Source: Tropicibacter alexandrii
GTDB lineage: Bacteria; Pseudomonadota; Alphaproteobacteria; Rhodobacterales; Rhodobacteraceae
Length of the DNA: 64,000 nucleotides
Assembly (NCBI RefSeq): GCF_003667315.2
Contig: NZ_RCTZ02000001.1
Coordinates: 462,043-526,042 of the forward strand
Reading direction: 5' to 3'
In this document: positions 8,442 through 17,324 of the stretch, piece by piece
Layout of the letters: the number at the start of each line of letters is the position of its first letter
Numbering within the stretch: the first letter of the stretch is position 1
The notes under the pieces: model-generated
The model's input: the letters and a program-made list of their open reading frames with translations, nothing else
The model's database searches: none
Told to the model about the DNA's origin: nothing
Made by a program: the position numbers and the translations under genes

Positions 8442-9592
8442 AGCCCGGTCAGCGCGGCGGCGAATTCCTCGGGGTCGAAGGGGGACAGGTCGTCGATCTG
8501 CTCGCCCACGCCGATGGCGTGGATCGGCAGGCCGAACTTGTCCGCCAAGGCCACCAGCACACCGCCCTTGGCCGTGCCGTCGAGCTTGGTCATCACCAGC
8601 CCCGACACATCTGCCAGCTTCTGAAACGTCTCGACCTGATTGATCGCGTTTTGACCCGTCGTCGCATCCAGCACCAACAGGGTGTTGTGCGGCGCTTCCG
8701 GGTCCTTCTTGCGGATCACGCGGACGATCTTGGCCAATTCCTCCATCAGGTCGGCGCGGTTCTGCAAGCGCCCGGCGGTGTCGATCATCAGCAGATCCGC
8801 CCCATCGGCTTGCGCCCTGGTCATGGCGTCAAACGCCAACGAGGCCGGGTCGGACCCCTCGGGCGCGGTCAGGACGGGCACACCGGCGCGGTCGCCCCAG
8901 ACCTGAAGCTGTTCGACCGCCGCCGCGCGGAACGTATCCCCCGCCGCGATCACCACCGACTTTCCGGCGGCGCGGAACTGGCTGGCGAGCTTGCCGATGG
9001 TCGTGGTCTTGCCCGCGCCATTGACGCCGACCACCAGCACGACCTGCGGTTTCTTGCCATATAGCGGCAGGGGCCGTGCCACCGGCTCCATCACGCGGGC
9101 GATTTCCTGCGCCAGCAACCCCTTGATTTCCTGGGTCGAGACCTTGCGGCCATAGCGGCCCTCGGCGATGTTCGCCGTCACCCGCAAAGAGGTATCCACG
9201 CCCATATCCGAGGCGATCAACAGCTCTTCGAGTTGTTCGAGCATCTCGTCATCGAGCGTGCGCTTGACCACCGGGCCTGCCCCGCCGCGCCCCAGCAGTC
9301 GGCCCAGAAAGCCGGTCCGGGGCTGATCGGAGGCGGGCTCTTCAAGCTGCGGCATGTCCAAGGGCGTGACATCGGGGCGCGGATCGGCGGGCGTGGCCGG
9401 AACCGGTTGCGGCGTCTCCTCTGTCTGCGCGGGTGGCGGGGGCGCTTTGGGTTCGGAGGGGGGCGGTGGCGCAGGCTGCGGCGGCTCGGGCGCCTCTTCG
9501 GTGCCGCCATCCTGCACGATGGCATCCAGCCCCTCGTCCAGCTTGGACGAGGATTTGAAGAGCTTGTTCTTGAGCTTGCCGAAAAGGGACAT
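8438..9592 (-). CDS. ftsY: Signal recognition particle receptor FtsY
   Basis: This 384-residue GTPase is the membrane-associated receptor that pairs with Ffh to target nascent inner-membrane proteins. A basic N-terminus (MSLFGKLKNKLFKSSSK) is followed by a proline- and acid-rich A region (about residues 30-90) and the NG domain. The G motifs are GVNGAGKTTT (about 189), DTFRAAA, DTAGR and TKLDG. The frame extends to 9625, but MSLFGKLKNKL is the normal start of the family. It runs convergent to and overlaps the MgtC gene, so there is no room for an intergenic terminator. Confidence 0.97.
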   Translation of the reverse strand: MSLFGKLKNKLFKSSSKLDEGLDAIVQDGGTEEAPEPPQPAPPPPSEPKAPPPPAQTEETPQPVPATPADPRPDVTPLDMPQLEEPASDQPRTGFLGRLLGRGGAGPVVKRTLDDEMLEQLEELLIASDMGVDTSLRVTANIAEGRYGRKVSTQEIKGLLAQEIARVMEPVARPLPLYGKKPQVVLVVGVNGAGKTTTIGKLASQFRAAGKSVVIAAGDTFRAAAVEQLQVWGDRAGVPVLTAPEGSDPASLAFDAMTRAQADGADLLMIDTAGRLQNRADLMEELAKIVRVIRKKDPEAPHNTLLVLDATTGQNAINQVETFQKLADVSGLVMTKLDGTAKGGVLVALADKFGLPIHAIGVGEQIDDLSPFDPEEFAAALTGL

Positions 9593-9693
9593 GGGGAAAC
9601 GCCTGTCGTCTGTGGTCCCTCTCACCTAATACGCCTTGGCGCCTGATGAAAGTGTGAGTTGACCGCCGCCCCGCGTCCACACCCTAATGGCTT

Positions 9694-10587
9694 ATGTCCC
9701 GCCTGCTGCTGATCTGCCTTTTGCTGTTGCCTGCGGCGCTGCGTGCGCAACCCGTTGACGAGCCCGGTACGTTGTGTTCGCCGGGGGCGTTTGGGCAGGT
9801 TCAGTGCATCCGCCCGTCGCATTTCGTGCATGACACCTGTCAGGCGATCGAAAGCTTTGCGCGGCTGAACGGGCTGGATCCCGGCTTCTTTGCGCGGCTC
9901 TTGTGGCAGGAAAGCCGGTTCGACCCGCACGCGCTGAGCCATGCCAATGCGCAAGGCATCGCGCAGTTCATCCCGTCGACGGCCGCATTGCGCGGGTTGC
10001 GGGACCCTTACAATCCGGCAGAGGCGATGGAGTATTCCGCCGAGTACCTTGGCGAACTCAGCCGCCACTATGGCAATCAAGGGCTGGCGGCGGTGGCCTA
10101 TAACGGTGGCGAGCGGCGCGCAGACGGGTTGGTGACGCGCTCCGGCGGGCTGGCGCGCGAGACCATCGACTATGTCCAGATCATCACCGGGCTCAGCGCC
10201 GAGACATGGCGTGACAATCCACCGGATCGGCATGACTTTTCCCTGCAACCGGACAAGCCCTTTGCCACCGCCTGCCACGAGTTGGCGCTCAACCGTCGCC
10301 TGACGCCCTATCCGGAGCCGGAACCCGAGATGCTGCAATGGGGCGTCCAGCTGGCCTTTGGCACGACGCAGGACCGAGCCTTGGCGCAATACCGCCAGAG
10401 GGTGCGCAGCTGCGCCGCGTTGGTAAAGGGCGAAAAGCCCGATCTCGTCTGGCAGAAAAGCCGGGCAAGCCCCAAGGGCGGGTATTTCATGGCGCGCATC
10501 GGGCGCAAGGACCGCGACTCGGCTTGGTCCTATTGCAGCAAGCTGAAGGCGCGCGGCTGTGTCTGTGCCGTCTACAAGAACTACTGA
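9694..10587 (+). CDS. Lytic transglycosylase, SLT domain protein
   Basis: This 297-residue exported protein has a signal peptide (LLLICLLLLPAALRAQ) and an SLT domain with the catalytic glutamate in LLWQESRFDP (about residue 72), then AQGIAQFIPSTA and AVAYNGGERR. It cleaves the glycan strands of peptidoglycan in the periplasm to give 1,6-anhydro ends. The C-terminal 80 residues contain YFMARIGRKDRDSAW and paired cysteines (KARGCVCAVYK), reminiscent of a SPOR-like peptidoglycan-binding tail. It is divergent from ftsY. Confidence 0.88.
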   Translation: MSRLLLICLLLLPAALRAQPVDEPGTLCSPGAFGQVQCIRPSHFVHDTCQAIESFARLNGLDPGFFARLLWQESRFDPHALSHANAQGIAQFIPSTAALRGLRDPYNPAEAMEYSAEYLGELSRHYGNQGLAAVAYNGGERRADGLVTRSGGLARETIDYVQIITGLSAETWRDNPPDRHDFSLQPDKPFATACHELALNRRLTPYPEPEPEMLQWGVQLAFGTTQDRALAQYRQRVRSCAALVKGEKPDLVWQKSRASPKGGYFMARIGRKDRDSAWSYCSKLKARGCVCAVYKNY

Positions 10588-10746
10588 ATTTCACAAAGCC
10601 GATAAACTACGCCGAATATGTCTCAAATTTCCGAACAGATGATCATAATCTCAACCCAGACGCAGCCGCCAAAGAATTCCCGATTTCCGCCGCGCGCGTG
10701 ACGGAATCCTGTGGCATGACTGGTGCATCGACAGGAGGCCATCGTC

Positions 10747-11760
10747 TTGACCCGATTCACCCTGGTCACACTCGGGATCTGCGCCCTGCTCGCCGCAGCG
10801 ATGCTGTGGGGCGGTGTCTGGCCTGCGCTGGCGCTGGCCTACATGACCGTCTTCGCCTTTTTCATGGACAAGATCTCGGCCCTCGCACAGGTCGATCATC
10901 CGGGGCAGGAATTCCCCTCGGGCAATGCACTGTCGGTCACGCTGGGCCTGCTGCATTTTCCGCTGCTCTATGGCGGGATCGCGGCGCTCACCTCAAGCGA
11001 CACATTAACAGCGACCAATAAGATACTGCTATTCATAACACTTTCCCTTTTCTTGGGACAGGTCAGCAACTCCAACGCGCATGAGTTGATCCACCGGTCG
11101 CCGCGCGCTCTGCGGCGGCTCGGGATGGCCGTCTACAGCGCGGTTCTGTTCGGTCACCATGCCTCGGCCCATGTGCGGGTGCATCATGTGCACGCCGCGA
11201 CCGACCGCGATCCCAACAGCGCACGCATGGGTGAAAGTTATTACGCCTACGCCCCGCGCGCCTGGATCGGGGCGCTGCGCGAGGGCTTTCGGGCCGAAAA
11301 CCGGTTGCGCAAGGGGCACGGGCTGCACCCCTATCTGTGGTACGGACTTGGGGCGCTGACCTCCTTGGCCATTGCCTATGCCATCGGTCAGACCGAGGGC
11401 GCGCTGTGGCTGCTGGGCCTGTCCGCCTATGCACAGGCGCAATTGTTGCTGTCGGACTATGTTCAGCATTATGGGTTGCGCCGGAGCGAGACGGACGGGC
11501 GGACTGAACCGGTCGGCCCGCAGCACAGCTGGAACGCGCCGCAGGGCTTTACCTCGGCACTGATGCTGAACGCGCCGCGCCATTCCGATCACCACGCTCA
11601 CCCCGCGCGGCCCTATCCCGGCCTTGATCTGGACAGGCAAGCCATGCCGATCCTGCCGCATTCCCTGCCGATGATGGCGGTGATCGCGCTGGTGCCGCCA
11701 CTCTGGCGGCGCATCATGGACAAACGCGCCCGGAAATGGGCGACCTCACGCGCAGTTTAA
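10747..11760 (+). CDS. Alkane 1-monooxygenase (AlkB)-like membrane di-iron hydroxylase
   Basis: This 337-residue membrane protein has the AlkB histidine boxes: NAHELIHR, HHASAHVRVHHVH, and NAPRHSDHHAHP, plus the YVQHYGLR motif seen in alkane hydroxylases. These bind a di-iron centre that hydroxylates alkyl chains using electrons from rubredoxin. An ATG frame opens at 10723, but AGGAGG stands eight bases before the TTG at 10747 and lies inside the longer frame, so TTG is the better start. It is shorter than classical AlkB (about 400 residues). No rubredoxin or rubredoxin reductase gene is nearby, so the substrate (alkane, fatty acyl or other) is open. Confidence 0.82.
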   Translation: MTRFTLVTLGICALLAAAMLWGGVWPALALAYMTVFAFFMDKISALAQVDHPGQEFPSGNALSVTLGLLHFPLLYGGIAALTSSDTLTATNKILLFITLSLFLGQVSNSNAHELIHRSPRALRRLGMAVYSAVLFGHHASAHVRVHHVHAATDRDPNSARMGESYYAYAPRAWIGALREGFRAENRLRKGHGLHPYLWYGLGALTSLAIAYAIGQTEGALWLLGLSAYAQAQLLLSDYVQHYGLRRSETDGRTEPVGPQHSWNAPQGFTSALMLNAPRHSDHHAHPARPYPGLDLDRQAMPILPHSLPMMAVIALVPPLWRRIMDKRARKWATSRAV

Positions 11761-11814
11761 CCATTCGTTAAATCCTGACCTTGCGCGGGTCTTGGTTTAT
11801 GCCACCTTAAGCGC

Positions 11815-12210
11815 ATGAAACAGATTCTCGCCCTCGCGCTTTGCGCGCTCGCCCTGCCCGCCGCCGCCGCCGAACCGATGTCCGCCGCGGAATTCGAGGC
11901 CTATGTCACCGGCAAGACCCTGTATTTCGGCATGCAGGGCCAAGCCTACGGGGTCGAGGAATACCTGCGCGACCGCGAGGTGCGCTGGTCCTTCCTAGAC
12001 GGCAAGTGCAAGGACGGCTTCTGGTACGAAGAGGCCGGGCAGATTTGTTTTGTCTACGACGACACGCCGGAACCGCAATGCTGGTCCTTCTTCAAGGAAG
12101 GCAGCGGGTTGCGCGCCGTGTTCGAGAACGATCCGGCCTCGACCGTGCTGTACGAAGCCAACCAGAACGACGAGCCGATGGTCTGCATGGGCCCCGATGT
12201 GGGCGTCTAG
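11815..12210 (+). CDS. Periplasmic hypothetical protein
   Basis: This 131-residue protein has a clear signal peptide (LALALCALALPAAAAEP) followed by about 110 soluble residues with five cysteines, rich in aromatic and acidic residues. The run VRWSFLDGKCKDGFWYEEAGQI resembles a small family of secreted alphaproteobacterial proteins of unknown function that I cannot name with certainty. The last four bases overlap the stop of a convergent LysR gene. No function can be inferred from its neighbours. Confidence 0.75.
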   Translation: MKQILALALCALALPAAAAEPMSAAEFEAYVTGKTLYFGMQGQAYGVEEYLRDREVRWSFLDGKCKDGFWYEEAGQICFVYDDTPEPQCWSFFKEGSGLRAVFENDPASTVLYEANQNDEPMVCMGPDVGV

Positions 12211-13052
12211 ACCGCCGCGATTCCCTGCCGGATGTAATCGCAGAGCGCGTCGATGATCGCCCCCTTGGCCTTGCCCGCGTAGAGGTTGATCTGCTGGGTG
12301 CCGAGATCGGGCAGGATGCCGTGATCGACATGGCTCAGATATGGCGCGATATGCCCTTCGAGACTGGCGGTGACCGCAAGATCGGCGCTGACGGAGGCCT
12401 CGATGGTGCGGTCGCTTTCGGAGTCGACCGCCAGTTCCCAAGCCCAGCCCGCCGCGTCCAGACGCCGCAGCGCATCCTCGCGAAAGCCGCAATAGCGGCA
12501 AAACGCAACGCGCAAGGGCCGCCCCTTGCAGGCCTGCCCGTCCGGCGCGCCGACCCAGCGCAGCGGGACCTCCAGCAGGGTTTCACCCTCGGGGCCAATG
12601 CCCGGCTCTGTCGTCAGGATCACGTCGATGGCGCCGCGCGCAAAATCCGCCTTCAGCTCCTTGGTGAAGGAGCTGACAAGCTGCACCTTCACCCGTGGAT
12701 GCGTGCGCCCCATCTGCTGCAGGACGCGCGGAATGACCGGGTAGACGATGTCGACCGGCACGCCCAGCACGATCTCACCCTCCCATTTCTTTTCGGTCAG
12801 CTTGCCATAGGCCTCGTCGTTCAGCTCGACCATGCGCTGCGCATAGGTCAGCAACTGCGCACCTTCGGGCGTCAGCGATACGCCGCGCCCGGACCGGTCC
12901 AGCAGCTTCAGCCCCAGCATGTCTTCGAGCCGTTTCAACTGCATCGACACGGCGGATTGCGTCAGGTTCAGGAACCCGGCGGCGCGCGTCACGCCCCCGG
13001 ATTGGGCAACCGCCACGAAGGAGCGAAGGGCTGTTACATCTAGATTTCGCAT
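12207..13052 (-). CDS. LysR family transcriptional regulator
   Basis: This 281-residue regulator has an N-terminal helix-turn-helix (VTRAAGFLNLTQSAVSMQLKRLED) and a substrate-binding-like effector domain starting at about residue 90 (EIVLGVPVDIVYPVI). It faces a DUF1127 gene across a 125-base gap, which is probably its target or part of its own control region. The effector is unknown. The protein is slightly shorter than most LysR members (about 300), but no domain is missing. Confidence 0.9.
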   Translation of the reverse strand: MRNLDVTALRSFVAVAQSGGVTRAAGFLNLTQSAVSMQLKRLEDMLGLKLLDRSGRGVSLTPEGAQLLTYAQRMVELNDEAYGKLTEKKWEGEIVLGVPVDIVYPVIPRVLQQMGRTHPRVKVQLVSSFTKELKADFARGAIDVILTTEPGIGPEGETLLEVPLRWVGAPDGQACKGRPLRVAFCRYCGFREDALRRLDAAGWAWELAVDSESDRTIEASVSADLAVTASLEGHIAPYLSHVDHGILPDLGTQQINLYAGKAKGAIIDALCDYIRQGIAAV

Positions 13053-13054
13053 GA

Positions 13055-13069
13055 ATCACGTTCCGTGAT
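13055..13069. promoter_or_regulatory. Inverted repeat overlapping the LysR ribosome binding site
   Basis: ATCAC-GTTCC-GTGAT lies two bases upstream of the LysR start codon and overlaps its weak GGAA ribosome binding site. A second imperfect pair, TTCA-N11-TGAA at 13092-13110, fits a T-N11-A LysR box. Either could be an autoregulatory site; this is inference. Confidence 0.35.
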
Positions 13070-13177
13070 GGATGGGATAAAGAACATTCGTTTCACAAAT
13101 CAATCATGAAGGCGCAGATACATCAACATCAAACATGCTTACAGCAGCATTCATCACAAACCGTGAAGGAATACATC

Positions 13178-13378
13178 ATGATCCGTGTTGCCCATCTGGT
13201 CGCCGCCCCCCTCGCCCCCGTCCTGCGCCTGCGCGCCCGCCTTGCATCGTGGCAAAGCCGCCAGCGGCTGGCCGATCTCGATCCTGCGGCGCTGCGCGAC
13301 ATCGGCTTGACCCACACACAGGCCGCGCGCGAAGCCGCCCGTCCGCTTTGGGACGCCCCCGATCACTGGGCGCGCTGA
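13178..13378 (+). CDS. DUF1127 small basic protein
   Basis: This 66-residue protein ends with the DUF1127 (YjiS-like) core, here RQRLADLDPAALRDIGLT, an arginine-rich helix found in many small alphaproteobacterial proteins, some of which regulate phosphate, carbon or RNA turnover. The ATG at 13178 follows GAAGGA by six bases; a longer frame opening at 13106 adds residues with no homology. It is divergent from a LysR gene. Confidence 0.85.
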   Translation: MIRVAHLVAAPLAPVLRLRARLASWQSRQRLADLDPAALRDIGLTHTQAAREAARPLWDAPDHWAR

Positions 13379-13537
13379 GGATTTGCGGTATCTCCTTACC
13401 ATTGCTGCATATTCAGGCGGTTTTGACGCCTCCGCGCGTCGATAAGTCCTTGAAACGGGCCCTGCATCTTCCAATATGTTGTCCTGTAACCCGCGCGCGC
13501 GTCGCGCGGGCGCAACAGGGTTTATACGGAGGCTGCA

Positions 13538-14323
13538 ATGGCAGAATTTGACACAATCCGGACCGGTGGCGTCGCAGGCGCCCGCGCGGCCCAGATTGAC
13601 GCGGGGCTGCGCGCCCACATGAACAAGGTCTACGGCACCATGTCCGTCGGCATGTTCATCACCTTTCTGGCCGCATGGGCCATCGCGGGGCTGGCCGTCA
13701 CCAGCGATCCCAGCGGGGCAACTGCACAGATCGGTGCGAACAAGTACCTGACGGGCCTTGGTGAAGCGCTGTACCTCTCGCCGCTGAAATGGGTTGTGAT
13801 GCTGGCGCCGCTGGCCTTCGTCTTCTTCGGCTTCGGCGCTGCGATGAACCGCCTGCCCGCCGCTGGCGTGCAGACCGTGTTCTACATCTTTGCCGCGCTG
13901 ATGGGCGTGTCGATCTCGTCGATCTTCCTCGTCTTCACCGGCGAGTCGATCATTCAGGTCTTCCTGATCACCGCCATCTCCTTTGCCGGTCTTTCGCTGT
14001 GGGGCTACACCACGAAGAAGGACATTTCCGGTTGGGGATCGTTCCTGATCATGGGCGTGATCGGTCTGGTCGTCGCGTCGATCGTCAACATTTTCATCGC
14101 GTCGAGCGCGATGAGCTTTGCGATCTCGGTGATCGGTGTGCTCGTGTTTGCGGGCCTGACCGCCTATGACACGCAGAACATCAAGAACACCTACATCCAG
14201 CATGCCCAGCACGGGGATCAGGACTTCCTCGGCAAGGCGGCCATCATGGGCGCACTGAGCCTGTATCTGGACTTCATCAACATGTTCATGATGCTGCTGC
14301 AACTGTTCGGCAATCGCGAGTGA
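13538..14323 (+). CDS. Bax inhibitor-1/YccA family membrane protein
   Basis: This 261-residue protein has a soluble N-terminus and about seven membrane segments. Features of the BI-1 family are MNKVYGTMSVGMFITF near residue 28, the TAYDTQNIKN loop near residue 205 with the conserved acidic residue, and the terminal segment ALSLYLDFINMFMMLLQLFG. Members act as pH-sensitive calcium leak channels or interact with the FtsH protease. It stands alone with its own terminator. A weak promoter-like pair TTGAAA-N17-AATATG lies at about 13450-13478. Confidence 0.92.
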   Translation: MAEFDTIRTGGVAGARAAQIDAGLRAHMNKVYGTMSVGMFITFLAAWAIAGLAVTSDPSGATAQIGANKYLTGLGEALYLSPLKWVVMLAPLAFVFFGFGAAMNRLPAAGVQTVFYIFAALMGVSISSIFLVFTGESIIQVFLITAISFAGLSLWGYTTKKDISGWGSFLIMGVIGLVVASIVNIFIASSAMSFAISVIGVLVFAGLTAYDTQNIKNTYIQHAQHGDQDFLGKAAIMGALSLYLDFINMFMMLLQLFGNRE

Positions 14324-14346
14324 TCGCAGCCGCATGGCACGTGGAA

Positions 14347-14373
14347 GGCCGGTCCAAGTGACCGGCCTTTTTT
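14347..14373 (+). terminator. Rho-independent terminator after the BI-1 gene
   Basis: The stem GGCCGGTC/GACCGGCC with a five-base loop is followed by six T residues, 23 bases after the BI-1 stop codon. Confidence 0.92.
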
Positions 14374-14618
14374 CATGCCGACCGCCTTTTCAGGCACAGA
14401 CGGAAACCTGCCGTGCCGCTGCCCCTCTGCGCCGTGCACTGGGGCACCCCGGGCTCGGTAGCCGGTGACAACCCGCCCCGCATCGGTGCAGGACGGCCAG
14501 CCGGCAGAGGTCTTCGCACCCAGCCGGATCAATGCCGCCCGGCCCTCTCCTTCGAGCGCAGAAAATTTCCCCGAACGCATGGTATCTTGCTACCCTTGCG
14601 CGAGCGGGAGGGACAACC

Positions 14619-15077
14619 ATGCCGAAGATCACACAGGACGACGTGCGCCGGGACAGCGGTGGCGACGCTCTCGGCGCTTTCGAGGCGCTGCTGTTCAGCG
14701 ATAGCGGGGGGCTGACGCAGTTCGGCGCCTTCGTCGAGATCCTCTCGCCCGGGGCGGCCAGCAGCCATGCCCATTGGCACGAGGAAGAGGACGAGATGGT
14801 CTACCTGCTGGAAGGCGAAGTCACCCTGATCGAAGGCGACAGCGAACACGTCCTGTCGCCGGGCGATGCCGCCACCTTTGCCGCGGGTGCGCCGGTGGCC
14901 CACCGGCTCGAAAACCGCTCGGATGCACCGGCGCGCTACATGGTCATCGGAACGCGCGCCCCGCGCGACCGCGTCCACTACCCCGGACAGGACAAGGTGC
15001 TGCATGTCGAACGCAAGACCCAGGAACGCCGCTGGGCGACGGAAACAGGCGCACCCACCGACCCCCTGCCCACCTGA
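14619..15077 (+). CDS. Cupin domain protein
   Basis: This 152-residue protein has a single cupin barrel. The first motif HAHWHEEEDEMVYLLEG (about residues 48-64) carries the HXH-Glu metal ligands, and the second motif APVAHRLENRSD carries the distal histidine. Small cupins of this type bind a metal and act as isomerases, dioxygenases or sensors. I start at the ATG at 14619 because GGGAGGG lies six bases upstream; a longer frame adds 29 unrelated residues. Neighbours do not indicate the substrate. Confidence 0.87.
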   Translation: MPKITQDDVRRDSGGDALGAFEALLFSDSGGLTQFGAFVEILSPGAASSHAHWHEEEDEMVYLLEGEVTLIEGDSEHVLSPGDAATFAAGAPVAHRLENRSDAPARYMVIGTRAPRDRVHYPGQDKVLHVERKTQERRWATETGAPTDPLPT

Positions 15078-15167
15078 GCCACGCCATTCCAAGGCTTGCC
15101 CGGGCGGGCATTTGCGGGAAAACTGATACCCATATTAGCGGTCATATTCGTAACAAGGACATTGGAC

Positions 15168-15563
15168 ATGAATCCGGAACACAAGGCAGAAGACCCAAAC
15201 ACCATCAAGGGCCAGCATGCCGCCTGCTGGGGCGCGAGCGAACTGGCCGGGCAGGTGCCGATCGTCGGCAAGCTCGGCAGTGCGGCGGTCAACCTCGTCT
15301 GCGGCCAGAGCGAGCGCAAGAAGGAATACCAAGAGGTTCTGCCGCTCTTGCGCCACCAGATCGCGCAGGAGAACCCGCATATGCCGACCGTGCTGCGCTT
15401 TGCGGCAAAGCTGACCTCGACCGCATCCTTCGGCGCTTGCCGACACAATTTCCGCCGCCACTACATCGACGGCAAGACCAGCGGCGATATCACTTCAGTG
15501 GATGCGGACCGCGTTGCCAAGCTGCCCCCAAACCCCGACGACATCATGTACGGCTTCTGGTAG
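15168..15563 (+). CDS. Hypothetical protein, 131 residues
   Basis: I do not recognise this protein. It is soluble, without a signal peptide or clear membrane segment, apart from a mildly hydrophobic stretch GQVPIVGKLGSAAVNLV near residue 28. It has three cysteines and ends DDIMYGFW. The ATG at 15168 follows AAGGAC. A hairpin shared with the convergent rpmG gene follows the stop codon, supporting a real, single-gene transcript. Confidence 0.7.
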   Translation: MNPEHKAEDPNTIKGQHAACWGASELAGQVPIVGKLGSAAVNLVCGQSERKKEYQEVLPLLRHQIAQENPHMPTVLRFAAKLTSTASFGACRHNFRRHYIDGKTSGDITSVDADRVAKLPPNPDDIMYGFW

Positions 15564-15582
15564 GCGCGCACCGGCGCAACGC

Positions 15583-15616
15583 AAAAGGCCGCCCTGCGGA
15601 TGCGCAGTGCGGCCTT
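15583..15616. terminator. Bidirectional terminator between hypothetical gene and rpmG
   Basis: AAAAGGCCGC pairs with GCGGCCTT across a loop that can itself fold. Read on the minus strand the stem is followed by TTTT, so it best serves rpmG, but it lies between two convergent genes. Confidence 0.75.
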
Positions 15617-15638
15617 GGGTCGTCCAGTAAGGGCAAGA

Positions 15639-15806
15639 TTACTTGATCTTGCCTTCCTTGTATTCGACATGCTTGCGCGCGACCGGGTCGAACTTGCGAA
15701 CGGTCATCTTCTCGGTCATGGTGCGTGCGTTTTTCTTCGTCACGTAGAAGTGGCCCGTACCCGCGGTCGAGTTCAGGCGGATCTTGATGGTGGTCGGCTT
15801 CGCCAT
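15639..15806 (-). CDS. rpmG: 50S ribosomal protein L33
   Basis: This 55-residue basic protein has the L33 pattern: [30 protein letters not shown] and [18 protein letters not shown]. It is part of the large ribosomal subunit near the E site. It lacks the zinc-binding cysteine pairs, so it is the Zn-independent form. The true start is the ATG at 15804-15806; an upstream frame extension to 15968 enters non-homologous sequence. Confidence 0.97.
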   Translation of the reverse strand: MAKPTTIKIRLNSTAGTGHFYVTKKNARTMTEKMTVRKFDPVARKHVEYKEGKIK

Positions 15807-15913
15807 GGTCTGTCTCCCAAACGAGGGCGCGGCGCGCCTCACGTGAAATCTGTATGAAGCCCGGCTTTTACCCGGACCTGTGCCCGAGTCAACACCCAAG
15901 GCGGATTCTTTTG

Positions 15914-16312
15914 CGTGGAAGGCCTGTAAGCCGGATTCTGTCCCCCCGCAAGCGGGATCGACGACCATTCATCTAGGCCATGTGTTGCCACATGGCTCCT
16001 GCTGCCAACCCGGACCTCTCGGGCCAAAGCCGCCCTGTGCCGATATCCCGCAGGCGGGATCGAGACGCACGCGAGGTCCCTATTTGGCATTGCTCCCGGT
16101 GGGGCTTGCCATGCGGGCCATGTTGCCATGCCCCCGGTGGGCTCTTACCCCACCGTTTCACCCTTGCCTGTCGGCGAACCGAAAGGCGGTCTGTTTTCTG
16201 TGGCGCTATCCGTCAGGTTGCCCTGCCCGGGCGTTACCCGGCACCGCTGCTTTGTCGAGTCCGGACTTTCCTCTCCCCTGTCGGGCAGCGGTCGTCCAGC
16301 CTTCCACGCGAG
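15914..16312 (-). ncRNA. rnpB: RNase P RNA, bacterial class A
   Basis: Read on the minus strand, the transcript begins GCGTGGAAGG and ends with the complementary CCTTCCACGC, forming helix P1. The conserved elements GAGAGGAAAGTCCGGACTC (after P3) and ACAGAATCCGGCTTACAG (3' end) are present. This is the catalytic RNA that trims the 5' leaders of tRNA precursors. The roughly 400-base length fits the alphaproteobacterial class A form. The ends are set by the P1 pairing and may be off by a few bases. Confidence 0.96.
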
Positions 16313-16445
16313 CGCCTGTAAAGCCCGCAACGGGCGCGAGGTCAAGCCGGGAACCGTGCGACCACCACGGGCGCCCACCCGAGGAGGAGGGCGCAGCCCG
16401 ACCGACGAGACATCGAGCGTGCGCAGCACTCCGCGTGGCAACGGC

Positions 16446-17156
16446 CTAGCGCAGCAGCAGCGGCCGTTTCATCCATGACCGCAAGGCTGCGCAGACCTGC
16501 TCCGGCGCCTCCAGCGTGGGGAAATGCGCGACGCCCTCCAGCACCGTCAGTTCCGCCCCTGGAATCAGTTCCGCCATGAAGCTCTGGCGTTTCACCGGCG
16601 CCCGGACATCCTCGGCGCCGCTCAGGATCAGGACCGGCGCATTGATCCGCCGCAGGTTGGCCTGCTGGTCGCGCCGTCGCTGCAGCGCACGGCTTTGCCG
16701 GACGAAGCAGTCCGGCCCCTGCCCCAAGGCCATGTCCTCGACAAGGGCGAGGATCTCGGCCCGCCATGGGCCGGGCATTAGCAGGTCGGAATGGTATTCC
16801 TCCCGGATCACCTGCGCATATTTGCCGGCCCGGACACGGATGATCCTCGGATCCCGCTCGGCGGCCTGCTGGGGCGTTTCCGGCAAGGGCGTCGTCGACA
16901 TGAGGCACAACCGCGTGACGCGGTCGGGCGCCCGCCGGATCACCTCCATCGCGACGATCCCGCCCAGCCCCCAGCCCGCCAGCGCGCAGCGTTTCGGAAG
17001 CACGTCGAGCACATTCGACGCGATCTCCTCGATCCGCTCCCCTTCCGAGACAGGTGCCACCATGACCGCGTGATCGCGCGACAGGTCGGCGATTTGCGGC
17101 CCGTAGAGGCGCGCGTCACAGACAAGTCCCGGCAACAAGACCAGCGGTTCACGCAT
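16446..17156 (-). CDS. Alpha/beta hydrolase-fold protein lacking the serine nucleophile
   Basis: This 236-residue protein has the alpha/beta-hydrolase pattern: the oxyanion-hole region LVLLPGLVCD, the candidate acid in SGAEDVRAPV and the histidine in GVAHFPTLEAPE. At the nucleophile elbow, where active members read G-X-S-X-G, it reads GWGLGG, with glycine (codon GGG) instead of serine at about residue 64. Catalysis by the usual triad is therefore not expected. It could be an inactive binding protein or a non-hydrolytic enzyme. It lies between rnpB and an intergenic gap, with no informative neighbours. Confidence 0.8.
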   Translation of the reverse strand: MREPLVLLPGLVCDARLYGPQIADLSRDHAVMVAPVSEGERIEEIASNVLDVLPKRCALAGWGLGGIVAMEVIRRAPDRVTRLCLMSTTPLPETPQQAAERDPRIIRVRAGKYAQVIREEYHSDLLMPGPWRAEILALVEDMALGQGPDCFVRQSRALQRRRDQQANLRRINAPVLILSGAEDVRAPVKRQSFMAELIPGAELTVLEGVAHFPTLEAPEQVCAALRSWMKRPLLLR

Positions 17157-17271
17157 GCGTGCCCTCGATACCTGTCACCGCTCGCCCCCGCTGCCGCATC
17201 GCACCCTGTTTCACAGGTTTCACATGCATCGATAGGTGACAGAGTTTTCCACCAAGGTGAAGGGGCACACC

Positions 17272-17303
17272 AAAAAACCGGCGCGACCCTGCCGCGCCGG
17301 TTT
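17272..17303 (-). terminator. Rho-independent terminator after LysM-binding-protein operon
   Basis: On the minus strand AAACCGGCGCG pairs with CGCGCCGGTTT, followed by a run of T residues, 22 bases after the stop of the second LysM gene. The rest of the gap to the hydrolase gene (17157-17271) shows nothing else. Confidence 0.9.
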
Positions 17304-17324
17304 CACGAGGGCGGAATGCCACCG

